A DNA stretch of 64,000 bases from Marinobacter sp. CHS3-4 (GTDB taxonomy: Bacteria > Pseudomonadota > Gammaproteobacteria > Pseudomonadales > Oleiphilaceae), in contig NZ_JASGBJ010000002.1 of assembly GCF_030053415.1 (NCBI RefSeq), positions 124,001 through 188,000 of the forward strand, given 5' to 3'. A model generated the notes under the pieces. That model saw only the letters and a program-made list of their open reading frames with translations, was not told where the DNA came from and ran no database searches. Positions 1-7,611 of this stretch are shown here, piece by piece. Numbering within the stretch: the first letter of the stretch is position 1; each line of letters opens with the position of its first letter. Position numbers and translations under genes: made by a program.

Positions 1-577
1 CAGCCAATGCCCGGTTGGCCGCAGAAAAGCGAACGACCAGATCCTCAACGGGTTTCGCCTGAGCGCGCTCCTGAACATTGAAGCGTCTGGCGGCCAATAC
101 GTCGCCGGATTTACTTTCGGTAAGTTGGGCGTCTACCGTGATAACAACGGTTGGTCCGGGCTCCTGGCCATCATGATATTCCAGCTGGAAGGCCGTCAGG
201 TCGCTGATCAGTGAGAGATGACTGTTTGCATCGCTGGTGTCATGAATGACGGCCTGAAAAGCCCCCGCCTGTCTGAGCGCCCCAAGCCAGTAATCCCGAA
301 TAAGCAGTGGCATGGCCTTTGCCCACCTGGCACCTCTGTATGATTGAATCGTGTGATTATCTCGGCGAACCAGAATGCTAGTGCCATTGAGTGGGGCTTC
401 TGTATCCGGCGTGAGAACCCTCAAGGTGAATGGAAGTGGGTCGGGACTGGCTTCAAAATCTGGCGATGCCAGTAAAAACGTCTGTTTGGCGGTCCGTTCC
501 GGGAGCACTGTGCAGCCGCTAACACTCAGAACCAGTATCAACAGCACTGCGGAAAACACGCCGTTATAAAACGTCAT
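1..577 (-). CDS. ABC-type transport auxiliary lipoprotein (PqiC/DUF330-like), 3' end cut by window
   Basis: Reading the minus strand from the ATG at 577 gives a hydrophobic N-terminus ending in the lipobox-like LSVSGC, so the mature protein is predicted to be an outer-membrane lipoprotein. It continues with a PqiC/DUF330-like sequence and stays open to the window edge, so the C-terminus is missing. Its start overlaps the stop of the upstream MCE gene by four bases (ATGA), the usual sign of translational coupling. As the last gene of an MlaE-MlaF-MlaD-type set, it probably acts as the outer-membrane or periplasmic partner of the lipid transporter. Family assignment rests on the lipobox and context. 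Confidence 0.8.
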   Translation of the reverse strand, partial: MTFYNGVFSAVLLILVLSVSGCTVLPERTAKQTFLLASPDFEASPDPLPFTLRVLTPDTEAPLNGTSILVRRDNHTIQSYRGARWAKAMPLLIRDYWLGALRQAGAFQAVIHDTSDANSHLSLISDLTAFQLEYHDGQEPGPTVVITVDAQLTESKSGDVLAARRFNVQERAQAKPVEDLVVRFSAANRALA

Positions 578-1512
578 GGTTGAAACTCCTGCAAAGGTTC
601 TTTGCCAAGTAAAAGGCCAGCAGGGTCTTCCTCAAGACGATCAATCAGGCCGTTCAGGTTAGTCAGTGTTGCTCGCATATCTCTGAGGGCAGGGGCGAGC
701 TCGCCGACACCCTGCATCCCTCGACCGAGTGCCTCCTGGTTATCTGCCAACAGCCTGTCGATTCTGGCGGTCACGAGAGTCAGGGTCTGGGTGGCATCCT
801 GAGCAGAAGCCACAAAGTTCTGAACCTCGTTATCCAACAGGGAACCTGCCTTGTTGCCCACCTTTTGGTAGATGTCCAGCGTTGTTCTGGTTTGCCGGGT
901 GATGTCTTTTAAACGATCAAACACGGCATTCACTTCCTCTCGCTTGGCCATGAGTCCAGAAGACAGTGTCTGAAGGTTTGACAGGCTTTCGGTCAGGTTC
1001 TCAATGTTCTGTTCTGACATAACGCGATTCGAATTGGTCAGCAACTGGTCCAGCTTACCCAGCAGATTCTCGCCTGTTTTCATAAGGGAGTTCAGCGCTG
1101 ACGGCTCCGCATAAATGACCGGTGGGTTGTCGCGAGAGCCTTCAAGAATCGGGCGATCAGGGGTGCCTCCCTCCAATTCGATGCTCATACTGCCTGTGAT
1201 GTTCGTAATTGCCAGTCCGGCCCGGGTATTCTCGCGGATGGGAACCTCGCTGTAGACACGGACAAGCGCGCGCACGTTTCTCGGATCTTTTGGGTCCAGC
1301 CTCAATTGAGCGACATCGCCCACACGAATACCGCTGTATTTGACCGGATTGCCTTCAGTCAGGCCGCTGACTCCTTGCTTAAAGACAATCTCGTAGTGGG
1401 TGTAGTCCTGATTGTTGTCCGAGCTGTTTAGCCAAAGGGCAAAAAACAGCCCGCTGGCAAGGGCTACCAGCGCGAACAGCCCTATCAATACGTGATGTGC
1501 CCTTGGCTCCAT
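574..1512 (-). CDS. MCE (MlaD-like) substrate-binding protein of a lipid ABC transporter
   Basis: A 312-residue protein with one N-terminal membrane anchor (about residues 8-28), an MCE domain (about 40-120, with the segment GNPVKYSGIRVGDV) and a long helical C-terminal part. This is the MlaD/YrbD architecture: MCE proteins form hexameric rings that carry hydrophobic lipids through the periplasm. It lies two bases after the ATPase gene and overlaps the following lipoprotein gene by four bases, so the four genes form one operon. The accompanying auxiliary lipoprotein suggests a PqiB-like paralogue rather than the canonical phospholipid-retrieval mla operon. The real substrate cannot be read from the sequence. 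Confidence 0.9.
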   Translation of the reverse strand: MEPRAHHVLIGLFALVALASGLFFALWLNSSDNNQDYTHYEIVFKQGVSGLTEGNPVKYSGIRVGDVAQLRLDPKDPRNVRALVRVYSEVPIRENTRAGLAITNITGSMSIELEGGTPDRPILEGSRDNPPVIYAEPSALNSLMKTGENLLGKLDQLLTNSNRVMSEQNIENLTESLSNLQTLSSGLMAKREEVNAVFDRLKDITRQTRTTLDIYQKVGNKAGSLLDNEVQNFVASAQDATQTLTLVTARIDRLLADNQEALGRGMQGVGELAPALRDMRATLTNLNGLIDRLEEDPAGLLLGKEPLQEFQP

Positions 1513-1514
1513 GT

Positions 1515-2321
1515 TCAGACTTCCCTTTCATTCGGTGTGGCGGCCAGTCGGCTGCTTCGTCCCCGTGGGCCGTGAAAATAGGCCTTAATCCAGTCGTTAT
1601 CTGTCGATTCAACCACGGATATCTTATCCGAGATCAACACTTTTTTATCTGCCAGAACCGCCACCCGATCGCAACTGGTATATAGCGTATCCAGGTCGTG
1701 TGTCACCAGGAACACAGTGAACCCCAGGGCGTTGCGCAGGGTAACGATCAAGCGGTCAAAAGCGGCGGCCCCGATCGGATCGAGGCCTGCCGTGGGTTCG
1801 TCCAGAAATAGAATTTCGGGATCCAGCACCAGAGCGCGCGCTAATGCGGCACGCTTCACCATGCCCCCGGACAGCATGGCCGGGTACTTGTCCAGTGCGT
1901 CTGAAGACAACCCCACCAGACCCAGTTTTGTTTTGGCAAGATGCTCGGCGTCCTTCCGACTCAAATTGAAATGCTCTATCAGCGGCAGCGCGACGTTCTC
2001 CTGAACGGTCAATGACGTGAAAAGAGCGCCGCCCTGAAACAACACGCCCAGGCGCCTTTCCAGTCTCGATTTCTGGTCGGGCGACAGATCACTCAGCGCC
2101 TGACCAAACAGCCGAATATCCCCCTGATCCGGTTTGTGGAGTCCAACAATGGACCTCAACAGCACAGACTTACCGGTACCAGAACCACCCACAACGCCAA
2201 GGATTTCGCGCCTCTGAACGTCCAGGTTCAGGCTCTCATGAACGACCTGGGTGCCAAATCGGTTATGAAGCCCGCTCACTCTTATGACCTCTGAGCTGTT
2301 CTGCGCGGTCTGGTTTACCAT
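1515..2321 (-). CDS. ABC transporter ATP-binding protein (MlaF-like)
   Basis: A 268-residue ATPase with Walker A GGSGTGKS (residues 45-52), signature LSGGM (150-154) and Walker B ILFLDEP (170-176), followed by the D-loop and a switch histidine in VTHD. All nucleotide-binding elements are intact. In MlaF-type transporters the ATPase dimer drives lipid movement through the MlaE permease. The gene overlaps the end of the permease gene by seven bases and is followed after two bases by the MCE gene. That order (permease, ATPase, MCE) is standard for this class. Confidence 0.93.
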   Translation of the reverse strand: MVNQTAQNSSEVIRVSGLHNRFGTQVVHESLNLDVQRREILGVVGGSGTGKSVLLRSIVGLHKPDQGDIRLFGQALSDLSPDQKSRLERRLGVLFQGGALFTSLTVQENVALPLIEHFNLSRKDAEHLAKTKLGLVGLSSDALDKYPAMLSGGMVKRAALARALVLDPEILFLDEPTAGLDPIGAAAFDRLIVTLRNALGFTVFLVTHDLDTLYTSCDRVAVLADKKVLISDKISVVESTDNDWIKAYFHGPRGRSSRLAATPNEREV

Positions 2322-3439
2322 CCCATCTCCATGAAAAAGATTGCCGCAATGGAGTCCAGCAGGATTACCATAAAAATGGACTGTACCACGGCGGACGTTG
2401 TGTGCTCACCGACAGACTGTGCGCTACCGCGGGTTTTAAAGCCTTCAAGGCAACCGATCATTGCGATCACAAACGCAAACACCGGCGCCTTACTGATGCC
2501 CACATAGAAATGAATAACGCCAATTCGCTCCTGCAGAATGTGCAAAATTTGTGGCAGGGCAATATCCAGCGACACTATGCAAACCAGCGAACCACCAACG
2601 ATGCCGCTGACCATGCCGGTCAACGCCAGAATGGGAAGCGCCACAACCATCGCCATGACACGGGGTACAACCAGCAACTCCATGGGGCTGAGCCCCAGCG
2701 TGCGAATGGCGTCGACTTCTTCATTGGCTTTCATGGAGCCAATCTGAGCCGTGTAAGCACTGGCGGTGCGACCGGCAACCAGGATGGCCGCCAGCATAAC
2801 GCCGAATTCTCGCAGGAAAGAGAAAGCGACCAGGTTCACCGTGTAGATTGTCGCGCCGAAATCCTCGAGAACCGTTGCGCCCAGAAAGGCGACAACGGCC
2901 CCCACCAGAAATGAAAGCAGGGCGACTATCGGTAGGGCATTCAATCCGGTTTGATGAAGGTGGGCAACAAAAGATGTGACGCGCCAGCGACGGGGCTGCC
3001 AGAAAATGGCCAGACATATTTCGATCAGCTGCCCACCGAAGCCAATCAGCAACATGAGCTGATTAACCGCATGAACAATGCGACGACCCATCCGGGCCAG
3101 AGATACCCTGACATCAAAGCCCGCCTGAGACTCTGGCGTAGCGTCATTATCGAGCGACTGGATGACAATGTTGATCATGTCTCGCCGTTCACGACTCATA
3201 GCAGCATCGGTGGATATCAGCTGTTTAATACCGCGAACCCCGAAAAGCTCTACCAGTAACGAGGCGCCGGCAGTATCCAGCTGGTCGATCTCTTCCAGGT
3301 TGGTTTTGTCGAAAACAGAGGATGTATCAATGTGGACAGCGCTAATTCGCGACCTCAGGTCCGCATAGTGGGGCAGGGTCCAGTTGCCGCTGAGAACCAG
3401 TCGGTTACCCTCTACTTTAAGTTCGCCGGCTGACGACAT
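2315..3439 (-). CDS. MlaE-family lipid ABC permease with N-terminal STAS domain
   Basis: 374 residues. The first ~100 residues resemble a STAS domain, and from about residue 130 there are several membrane segments of the MlaE permease fold. The conserved MlaE segment EEVDAIRTLGLSPMELLVVPR is complete. A STAS domain fused to the permease replaces the separate MlaB protein of canonical mla operons, so no mlaB is expected here. The ATG at 3439 is preceded by an AGGTG ribosome-binding site. It is the first gene of the four-gene operon, and its promoter must lie in the 86 bases before the divergent tRNA genes. Confidence 0.9.
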   Translation of the reverse strand: MSSAGELKVEGNRLVLSGNWTLPHYADLRSRISAVHIDTSSVFDKTNLEEIDQLDTAGASLLVELFGVRGIKQLISTDAAMSRERRDMINIVIQSLDNDATPESQAGFDVRVSLARMGRRIVHAVNQLMLLIGFGGQLIEICLAIFWQPRRWRVTSFVAHLHQTGLNALPIVALLSFLVGAVVAFLGATVLEDFGATIYTVNLVAFSFLREFGVMLAAILVAGRTASAYTAQIGSMKANEEVDAIRTLGLSPMELLVVPRVMAMVVALPILALTGMVSGIVGGSLVCIVSLDIALPQILHILQERIGVIHFYVGISKAPVFAFVIAMIGCLEGFKTRGSAQSVGEHTTSAVVQSIFMVILLDSIAAIFFMEMGW

Positions 3440-3480
3440 GTCGTTAACACCTGAAGTAAAACAAAATTTTTAAAAAGTGG

Positions 3481-3508
3481 TTGACGGAAACGGTCGAATC
3501 CGTAGAAT
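3481..3508 (+). promoter_or_regulatory. Sigma-70-type promoter of the tRNA-Gly/tRNA-Cys unit
   Basis: TTGACG (3481-3486) and TAGAAT (3503-3508) are separated by 16 bases. The predicted transcript would start about ten bases before tRNA-Gly. This is a near-consensus promoter, as expected for stable RNA genes. Confidence 0.7.
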
Positions 3509-3525
3509 ACGCCCACGTTGATCAA

Positions 3526-3601
3526 GCGGGAATAGCTCAGTTGGTAGAGCACAACCTTGCCAAGGTTGGGGTCGCGAGTTCGAATCTCGTTTCCCGCTCC
3601 A
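3526..3601 (+). tRNA. tRNA-Gly(GCC)
   Basis: A 76-base cloverleaf. Acceptor GCGGGAA (3526-3532) pairs with TTCCCGC (3591-3597), followed by discriminator T and an encoded CCA (3599-3601). The anticodon loop reads TTGCCAA, giving anticodon GCC for glycine codons. The D-arm (AGCTCAGTTGGTAGAGC) and T-loop (GTTCGAATC) are standard. Confidence 0.97.
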
Positions 3602-3638
3602 ATTCAAGCCTTATCCGATGTCTTTCGGACAGTATCCC

Positions 3639-3712
3639 GGCGCGGTGGCAGAGTGGTTATGCAGCGGACTGCAACTCCGTTAACGCCGGTTCGATTCCGA
3701 CCCGCGCCTCCA
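3639..3712 (+). tRNA. tRNA-Cys(GCA)
   Basis: A 74-base cloverleaf. Acceptor GGCGCGG (3639-3645) pairs with CCGCGCC (3702-3708), followed by discriminator T, which is typical of cysteine tRNAs, and an encoded CCA (3710-3712). The anticodon stem-loop GGACTGCAACTCC gives GCA for cysteine. It lies 37 bases after tRNA-Gly and is probably cotranscribed with it. Confidence 0.96.
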
Positions 3713-3729
3713 TTTTTCTCCAGATTCCG

Positions 3730-4416
3730 TTAACCACCGGATTTCACGACACGAGCGATCGTTGACCTGGAAACCCCTGTTTCACGGCAGATCTCGGACC
3801 AGCTTTTCCCATCCTGCAAAAGCTCCATAATGCGTTCGTGTTTGTGGTGATCGACGGGCCGCCCTTTGTATTTTCCCTGTTCTTTTGCCCTGGCAATTCC
3901 TTGCAATTGTCGACGTCGATGGGTTTGGTAGCCTTGTGAGCTCGAGATTTCCAGCATATCCAGCATGACGCCGGTGAGTTGCTCGGCGACCATCGCCATT
4001 CCACTGTCACCGGTGACCATTGCCCAGGACGACTCGACGTCCAGCGATACCAGCCTGAGTTTCCGTTCCCTGATTTTCTGACGAAAGTGGTCCCAGTCAT
4101 CTTCCAGAAGGTTGGGAAGCGAATGTGCCTGGTTCACTAAAAGCACATCGCCAGGTCTCGCTTCTCTCAACAGCCGGTGCAGTTCCTGTTTCGAATAATT
4201 CGTGGCTTTGCGGGTCGAGCGTCCCTGCGTCGCTATTGCCAGCCCTTTATCACGCAGAAGTCGAAAAAGCCCTGAGCGGTGTTCGGCAGGGCGTTGTTCG
4301 TTGTAATAAACACCAACTCGGTGCCCCTTTTTACGGGCAAATTCCTCGAACGGCGCTTTGCCAGTGGCAGCGCTCGTCCCAGCATCGGAGGAATTCAGGA
4401 AGGCACGTATCAGCAA
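3730..4416 (-). CDS. Serine-recombinase-like protein with degenerate catalytic site and intact HTH
   Basis: 228 residues arranged like a small resolvase/invertase: an N-terminal catalytic-type domain, the linker GIARAKEQGKYKGRP (about 173-187) and a Hin-like helix-turn-helix (about 202-224, ending in GVSRSTIARVV). The serine aligned with the nucleophile is present (Ser10), but the usual R-x-S reads N-S-S. The conserved D-R-L-x-R motif reads A-H-S-L-P (97-101), so the key arginines and aspartate are lost. DNA strand exchange therefore looks unlikely; a DNA-binding role is possible. The start is TTG at 4416, with a weak AAGAG upstream, and an in-frame stop further up excludes a much longer N-terminus. 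The gene converges on the tRNA pair, ending 17 bases from tRNA-Cys. Confidence 0.75.
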   Translation of the reverse strand: MLIRAFLNSSDAGTSAATGKAPFEEFARKKGHRVGVYYNEQRPAEHRSGLFRLLRDKGLAIATQGRSTRKATNYSKQELHRLLREARPGDVLLVNQAHSLPNLLEDDWDHFRQKIRERKLRLVSLDVESSWAMVTGDSGMAMVAEQLTGVMLDMLEISSSQGYQTHRRRQLQGIARAKEQGKYKGRPVDHHKHERIMELLQDGKSWSEICRETGVSRSTIARVVKSGG

Positions 4417-4568
4417 GTCAGCGCTCTTGGTTCGACATGGTTGGTTTTATATTAGTTGAGACTCGCCAAGTGGCAAATGAACACGGCATCGGATGAAAAA
4501 ACGTCTTTTGGTTCGATTAATGCCATCCAAATCGTACCACCTTTCATGGGAAAGGCTTCCGGTGGGTC

Positions 4569-5177
4569 TCAAGCTCTGCCCGTGGCGAGCGCCAAAATAT
4601 CTTCCCTTATTTCGTCCACGCTCTGCTCGGGTCTGACCAGCAAGCGGGCTCGACCCTGGCGATCAAATACATAAACCGCGCCACTGTGTGATACCGCGTA
4701 ATTGCCCTTTTCATCAGGGTCTTCGTAGCCAAAGGTTGTCCGGTAACGCTTGCTGAGTTGCCGCAGATTTTTCTCAGGACCTGTCAGGCCGGTTATGCGA
4801 TCACCGAAGAACTCGACGTAATTTTTGATTCGCTCTGGCGTGTCCCGTTTGGGGTCCACGCTGACAAACAGTATCTCAACGTTCTTTTTAGCCTCGTCTG
4901 GAAGCTCTTTGACGACCCGAGACAGCTTCTGAAGGGTTGTGGGGCAGATGTCCGGGCAGGAGGTAAAGCCGAAAAACATCAATCTAACCGCGCCCGCATT
5001 GGCTTCGGCGGTTACCGGCTCACCGGAGGCGTTGATCAGTTCATATTCAAGCTCCGGCATCAGGCCGCTGATGTCTTTGGCATTCCAATTCCGGTCGCTG
5101 TTCGAGCAACCTGCGATCAGAATCATTAGGCTGAGAACCCAGATGAACCTGTTTTGAACGGTTGCCGGAATGTTCAT
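4569..5177 (-). CDS. SCO1/SenC/PrrC-family copper chaperone lipoprotein
   Basis: 202 residues from the ATG at 5177, which overlaps the stop of ctaG by four bases. A membrane segment ends in lipobox LIAGC (Cys24). The thioredoxin-like fold follows with the copper-binding FTSCPDICP (Cys74, Cys78) and the distal His164 in VSHSG, the three metal ligands of Sco proteins. Sco1 delivers copper or reduces the CuA cysteines during cytochrome oxidase assembly at the outer face of the inner membrane. Pairing with ctaG supports an oxidase-assembly role. No oxidase subunit gene lies nearby. Confidence 0.92.
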   Translation of the reverse strand: MNIPATVQNRFIWVLSLMILIAGCSNSDRNWNAKDISGLMPELEYELINASGEPVTAEANAGAVRLMFFGFTSCPDICPTTLQKLSRVVKELPDEAKKNVEILFVSVDPKRDTPERIKNYVEFFGDRITGLTGPEKNLRQLSKRYRTTFGYEDPDEKGNYAVSHSGAVYVFDRQGRARLLVRPEQSVDEIREDILALATGRA

Positions 5178-6016
5178 TGAGTGACCTCCTTTGCCCGGGC
5201 GTGGGTAGGCCGATTGACATCGTCCCTCATCGCCCTGCGTAAAATTATCAGTATGCCGAGAATGCTCATCATTGCCGGCGGTATCCATGTCAGCAGGCCG
5301 CCTAGTAACTGATCGGTCTCCGGAGGCATTGGCCAGGCACGTCCGCATACTTCGTATACGTCATAAACCATACCTCTAGAGAACACGATGATTGCGCCAA
5401 GAATCATCTGGGGAATAGCTACCACGGCCAAACACAGCATTCGCTTGCCGTAGCCGAGGGCGTTCGTGGTGATGGGAGACCTGGGATCAAAGATAAGCCA
5501 CCAGAACAGCAAACCGTCCAGCAGCATGCTCCAGTTCATGACCCAGTAGAGGTCCCGGCTGAGCATGGCATCAAAGTGTATCGGTGGCCAAAGCCATAAA
5601 TAGATGAGGCCGAAAAACAGAAAAGAGGCCAGCGCCGGTTGTTGCAGCACTCGGTAAATCCACCCGACTGGCGCCAGATACGGTCTTAGTGCCTTTGGAA
5701 TCTGGCGATAAAGGTGTTGCATGACCGGCAATGGGTTGGACAAGGCAATCAGTATTGGTCCCAGGTGGTGAAGAATCAGATGCTGGCCGCGGTGAACGAA
5801 GAACATGTACTGGGAATAGTAATCGAAGCGTGTCTGCATCACCGCATAGCACAGCAGAACGCCTAGACAGAACACAAAAATCCGACCACCGCCCGGGCGT
5901 TCCGATTCCGGCATGCCAAACAGGCCATAGGCGTAAAAACCAAGCACCAGTACATAGGCGAGTATGGTCAGAGGCGAGAAATCGTAGGGAAGCAGGTACT
6001 CTGCGGCGGACATCAT
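5174..6016 (-). CDS. ctaG: CtaG (caa3-type) cytochrome c oxidase assembly membrane protein
   Basis: About 280 residues with several membrane segments and the family features FVHRGQHLILHHLGP and PPIHF, typical of the Caa3_CtaG family, which helps assemble the copper centres of haem-copper oxidases. I chose the ATG at 6016 (next to a second ATG) with AAGG upstream, rather than a TTG further up at 6046. It is coupled to the downstream Sco1 gene by an ATGA overlap. The family is distinct from Cox11, which shares the CtaG name. Confidence 0.85.
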   Translation of the reverse strand: MMSAAEYLLPYDFSPLTILAYVLVLGFYAYGLFGMPESERPGGGRIFVFCLGVLLCYAVMQTRFDYYSQYMFFVHRGQHLILHHLGPILIALSNPLPVMQHLYRQIPKALRPYLAPVGWIYRVLQQPALASFLFFGLIYLWLWPPIHFDAMLSRDLYWVMNWSMLLDGLLFWWLIFDPRSPITTNALGYGKRMLCLAVVAIPQMILGAIIVFSRGMVYDVYEVCGRAWPMPPETDQLLGGLLTWIPPAMMSILGILIILRRAMRDDVNRPTHARAKEVTQ

Positions 6017-6121
6017 CGTTGCCTTGGTCGAGTGGGCCTTGCCCAATAAGGGTCAAAAAAACCAGCAAGAGTGTTGCCGGATTACTGCCGATATTCAAGT
6101 CCCAGCGTGTCGATCCTTGCG

Positions 6122-6784
6122 TTATCTGAGACTTTCGATAATCCGGCTGTTCAGATCCTGCCAGCGGCTGAGCTTTTTGGCCTCGCCGATCCGTTTGTCG
6201 CCGCCTCTGCTGCGATTGAGCCACAGGCCATCGCCGTTAAAGCTGTAGACCGGCACGAGGTCCTTACGTTCCGAGGCCGGCTTGATGTCGCCCGTCAGAT
6301 TGTCCAGTATCAGCGGGTCCGCCAGGGGTGTTGGATACCAGGCCAGTACCATATGAGCCTGATTCAGTTCGAGTGCTTTCACGTAAACAATACGTAACTG
6401 CTCGTCAGGAACGCCCATCGCTTTGAGGGTGAGGTACTTGGCTATGGAGAAATCTTCGCAATCGCCGCCGTTCGTGGCCAAAAGCTCCACAGGTGTCGCC
6501 CAATAGTCTTCCTCTCCCCAGTGACGAATGTCATTAACAAACCGGACCTGGTTGAAAAATGCATTGACTCTCTCGAGCTTGAGGGGGAACGCCCAATCTT
6601 TGCCTTCATCGTTGAGAGTTTGCCAGTCGATAAGTCGCTGACCGGCCTGTTCACCGAATTCGGTCTGAACGTAGCGCAGCAGTTCTTCGCTGATCCTGAC
6701 GCTGGCCAGCGCAATGCCGGTGCAAAGCAGGGTGATTAGCAGGTAGCGTGTAATAGGGGGTAACCGCCTGACCCGTTCTCCCAT
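6122..6784 (-). CDS. LapG-like periplasmic transglutaminase-type cysteine protease (BTLCP)
   Basis: 220 residues. After one N-terminal membrane segment (about 12-30) comes a bacterial transglutaminase-like cysteine protease domain with Cys109 in GGDCEDF, His144 in AHMVLAWY and Asp161 in ILDNL, the catalytic triad of LapG. The acidic residues on both sides of the cysteine match the calcium-binding positions of LapG. LapG proteins cleave the N-terminus of large surface adhesins and are restrained by the c-di-GMP receptor LapD. Neither a lapD nor a giant adhesin gene is in this window. It follows gspC by only seven bases, suggesting cotranscription with a secretion gene. Confidence 0.85.
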   Translation of the reverse strand: MGERVRRLPPITRYLLITLLCTGIALASVRISEELLRYVQTEFGEQAGQRLIDWQTLNDEGKDWAFPLKLERVNAFFNQVRFVNDIRHWGEEDYWATPVELLATNGGDCEDFSIAKYLTLKAMGVPDEQLRIVYVKALELNQAHMVLAWYPTPLADPLILDNLTGDIKPASERKDLVPVYSFNGDGLWLNRSRGGDKRIGEAKKLSRWQDLNSRIIESLR

Positions 6785-6791
6785 AGCCGCC

Positions 6792-7457
6792 TCAGTTGTT
6801 ATTTCTCAGGCGGTTGCGAAGTTGCTCGAGGCGTTTCCGGATCTCTTCCCGGCGGCTGTCGCTGGCGCTGTTACTTTCCGGCCCGCCAAAGCTGGCAGGT
6901 CGAGCTGGTTGCTCGACGTAGCCAGCCTGAGCCGCATTGACGTTTTCCGAGCCTGTGTCATTAACCGCCACATCCATTCCCGAGCGGTCTTCGTCTTCTG
7001 GGAAATACAGGCTTTCCAGTGCGCCTGATCGTTCGATCACAATGCGATCGGGGCGCACGGTTTTTAACGTGGCGTTGCCCGGCAGTTCTTCCCCAACGAT
7101 GTAGGCCTCTGTATTTCTCTTGGCGTCTTCCACAAGAGCGCTTCCGGGAAAATCGCCTGAAGCAGACATGACGCCACGCAGGACCAGTTGCAGGTTGGTC
7201 TCCGGAAGGTTGTCGATATCAGGTTCTTCAACGACTTCAGCCTGATCCTCGTCCCCAAACAGTGATACCTCGCCAAGATTGATATCAGGCGCCTGAGTCG
7301 AGACCGTTCTGGGTTCAGCAGACGTTGTAGCCAAGCCCGCAGCCTGGTTCTGTTCAGCCTGCCAGAATTGATAACCCTGCCAGGAAGTGGACGCCACCAT
7401 GGCCAGTAGGGCGGCGACCGCAAGTAAAAGTGGGAGTCTGGAACTGATCAAGGGCAT
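6792..7457 (-). CDS. gspC: Type II secretion inner-membrane protein GspC (lacks PDZ domain)
   Basis: 221 residues: short cytoplasmic tail, one membrane segment (about 8-26), an acidic linker, the homology region that contacts the secretin (about 85-150, with LQLVLRGVM and AYIVGEEL), then a charged helical C-terminus (about 200-221) in place of a PDZ domain. GspC links the inner-membrane platform to the secretin GspD. Here it is transcribed divergently from gspE-M, with about 150 bases between that must hold both promoters. Only a weak GAGAC precedes the ATG. Confidence 0.85.
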   Translation of the reverse strand: MPLISSRLPLLLAVAALLAMVASTSWQGYQFWQAEQNQAAGLATTSAEPRTVSTQAPDINLGEVSLFGDEDQAEVVEEPDIDNLPETNLQLVLRGVMSASGDFPGSALVEDAKRNTEAYIVGEELPGNATLKTVRPDRIVIERSGALESLYFPEDEDRSGMDVAVNDTGSENVNAAQAGYVEQPARPASFGGPESNSASDSRREEIRKRLEQLRNRLRNNN

Positions 7458-7611
7458 TAAGTGTCTCGGTCTTACGGGCTAACCCGTTAAAAAGTCCACA
7501 GGTTATCAGACTGTAAAGTTTAATTGGCAGTATAGTGTACCGGGTTATTCAGCGGTTCCAATTCCTGTGGTAGCCTTCAAAATTATTTTAAAAATAAGGA
7601 CTCAGGCAACA

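Noticed and set aside
2402-2914. Long antisense frame opposite the MlaE-like permease
   Set aside because: Shadow of a conserved gene: compositionally odd and rich in Asn, Gln and His, with no start signal.
3481-3765. Plus-strand reading frame across the tRNA pair
   Set aside because: It runs through two well-formed tRNA genes, so it cannot be a protein gene.
3639-4416. tRNA-anchored genomic island
   Set aside because: The recombinase looks inactive, no repeat of the tRNA 3' end was noticed, and neighbouring genes are ordinary chromosomal ones. I cannot search exhaustively by eye.
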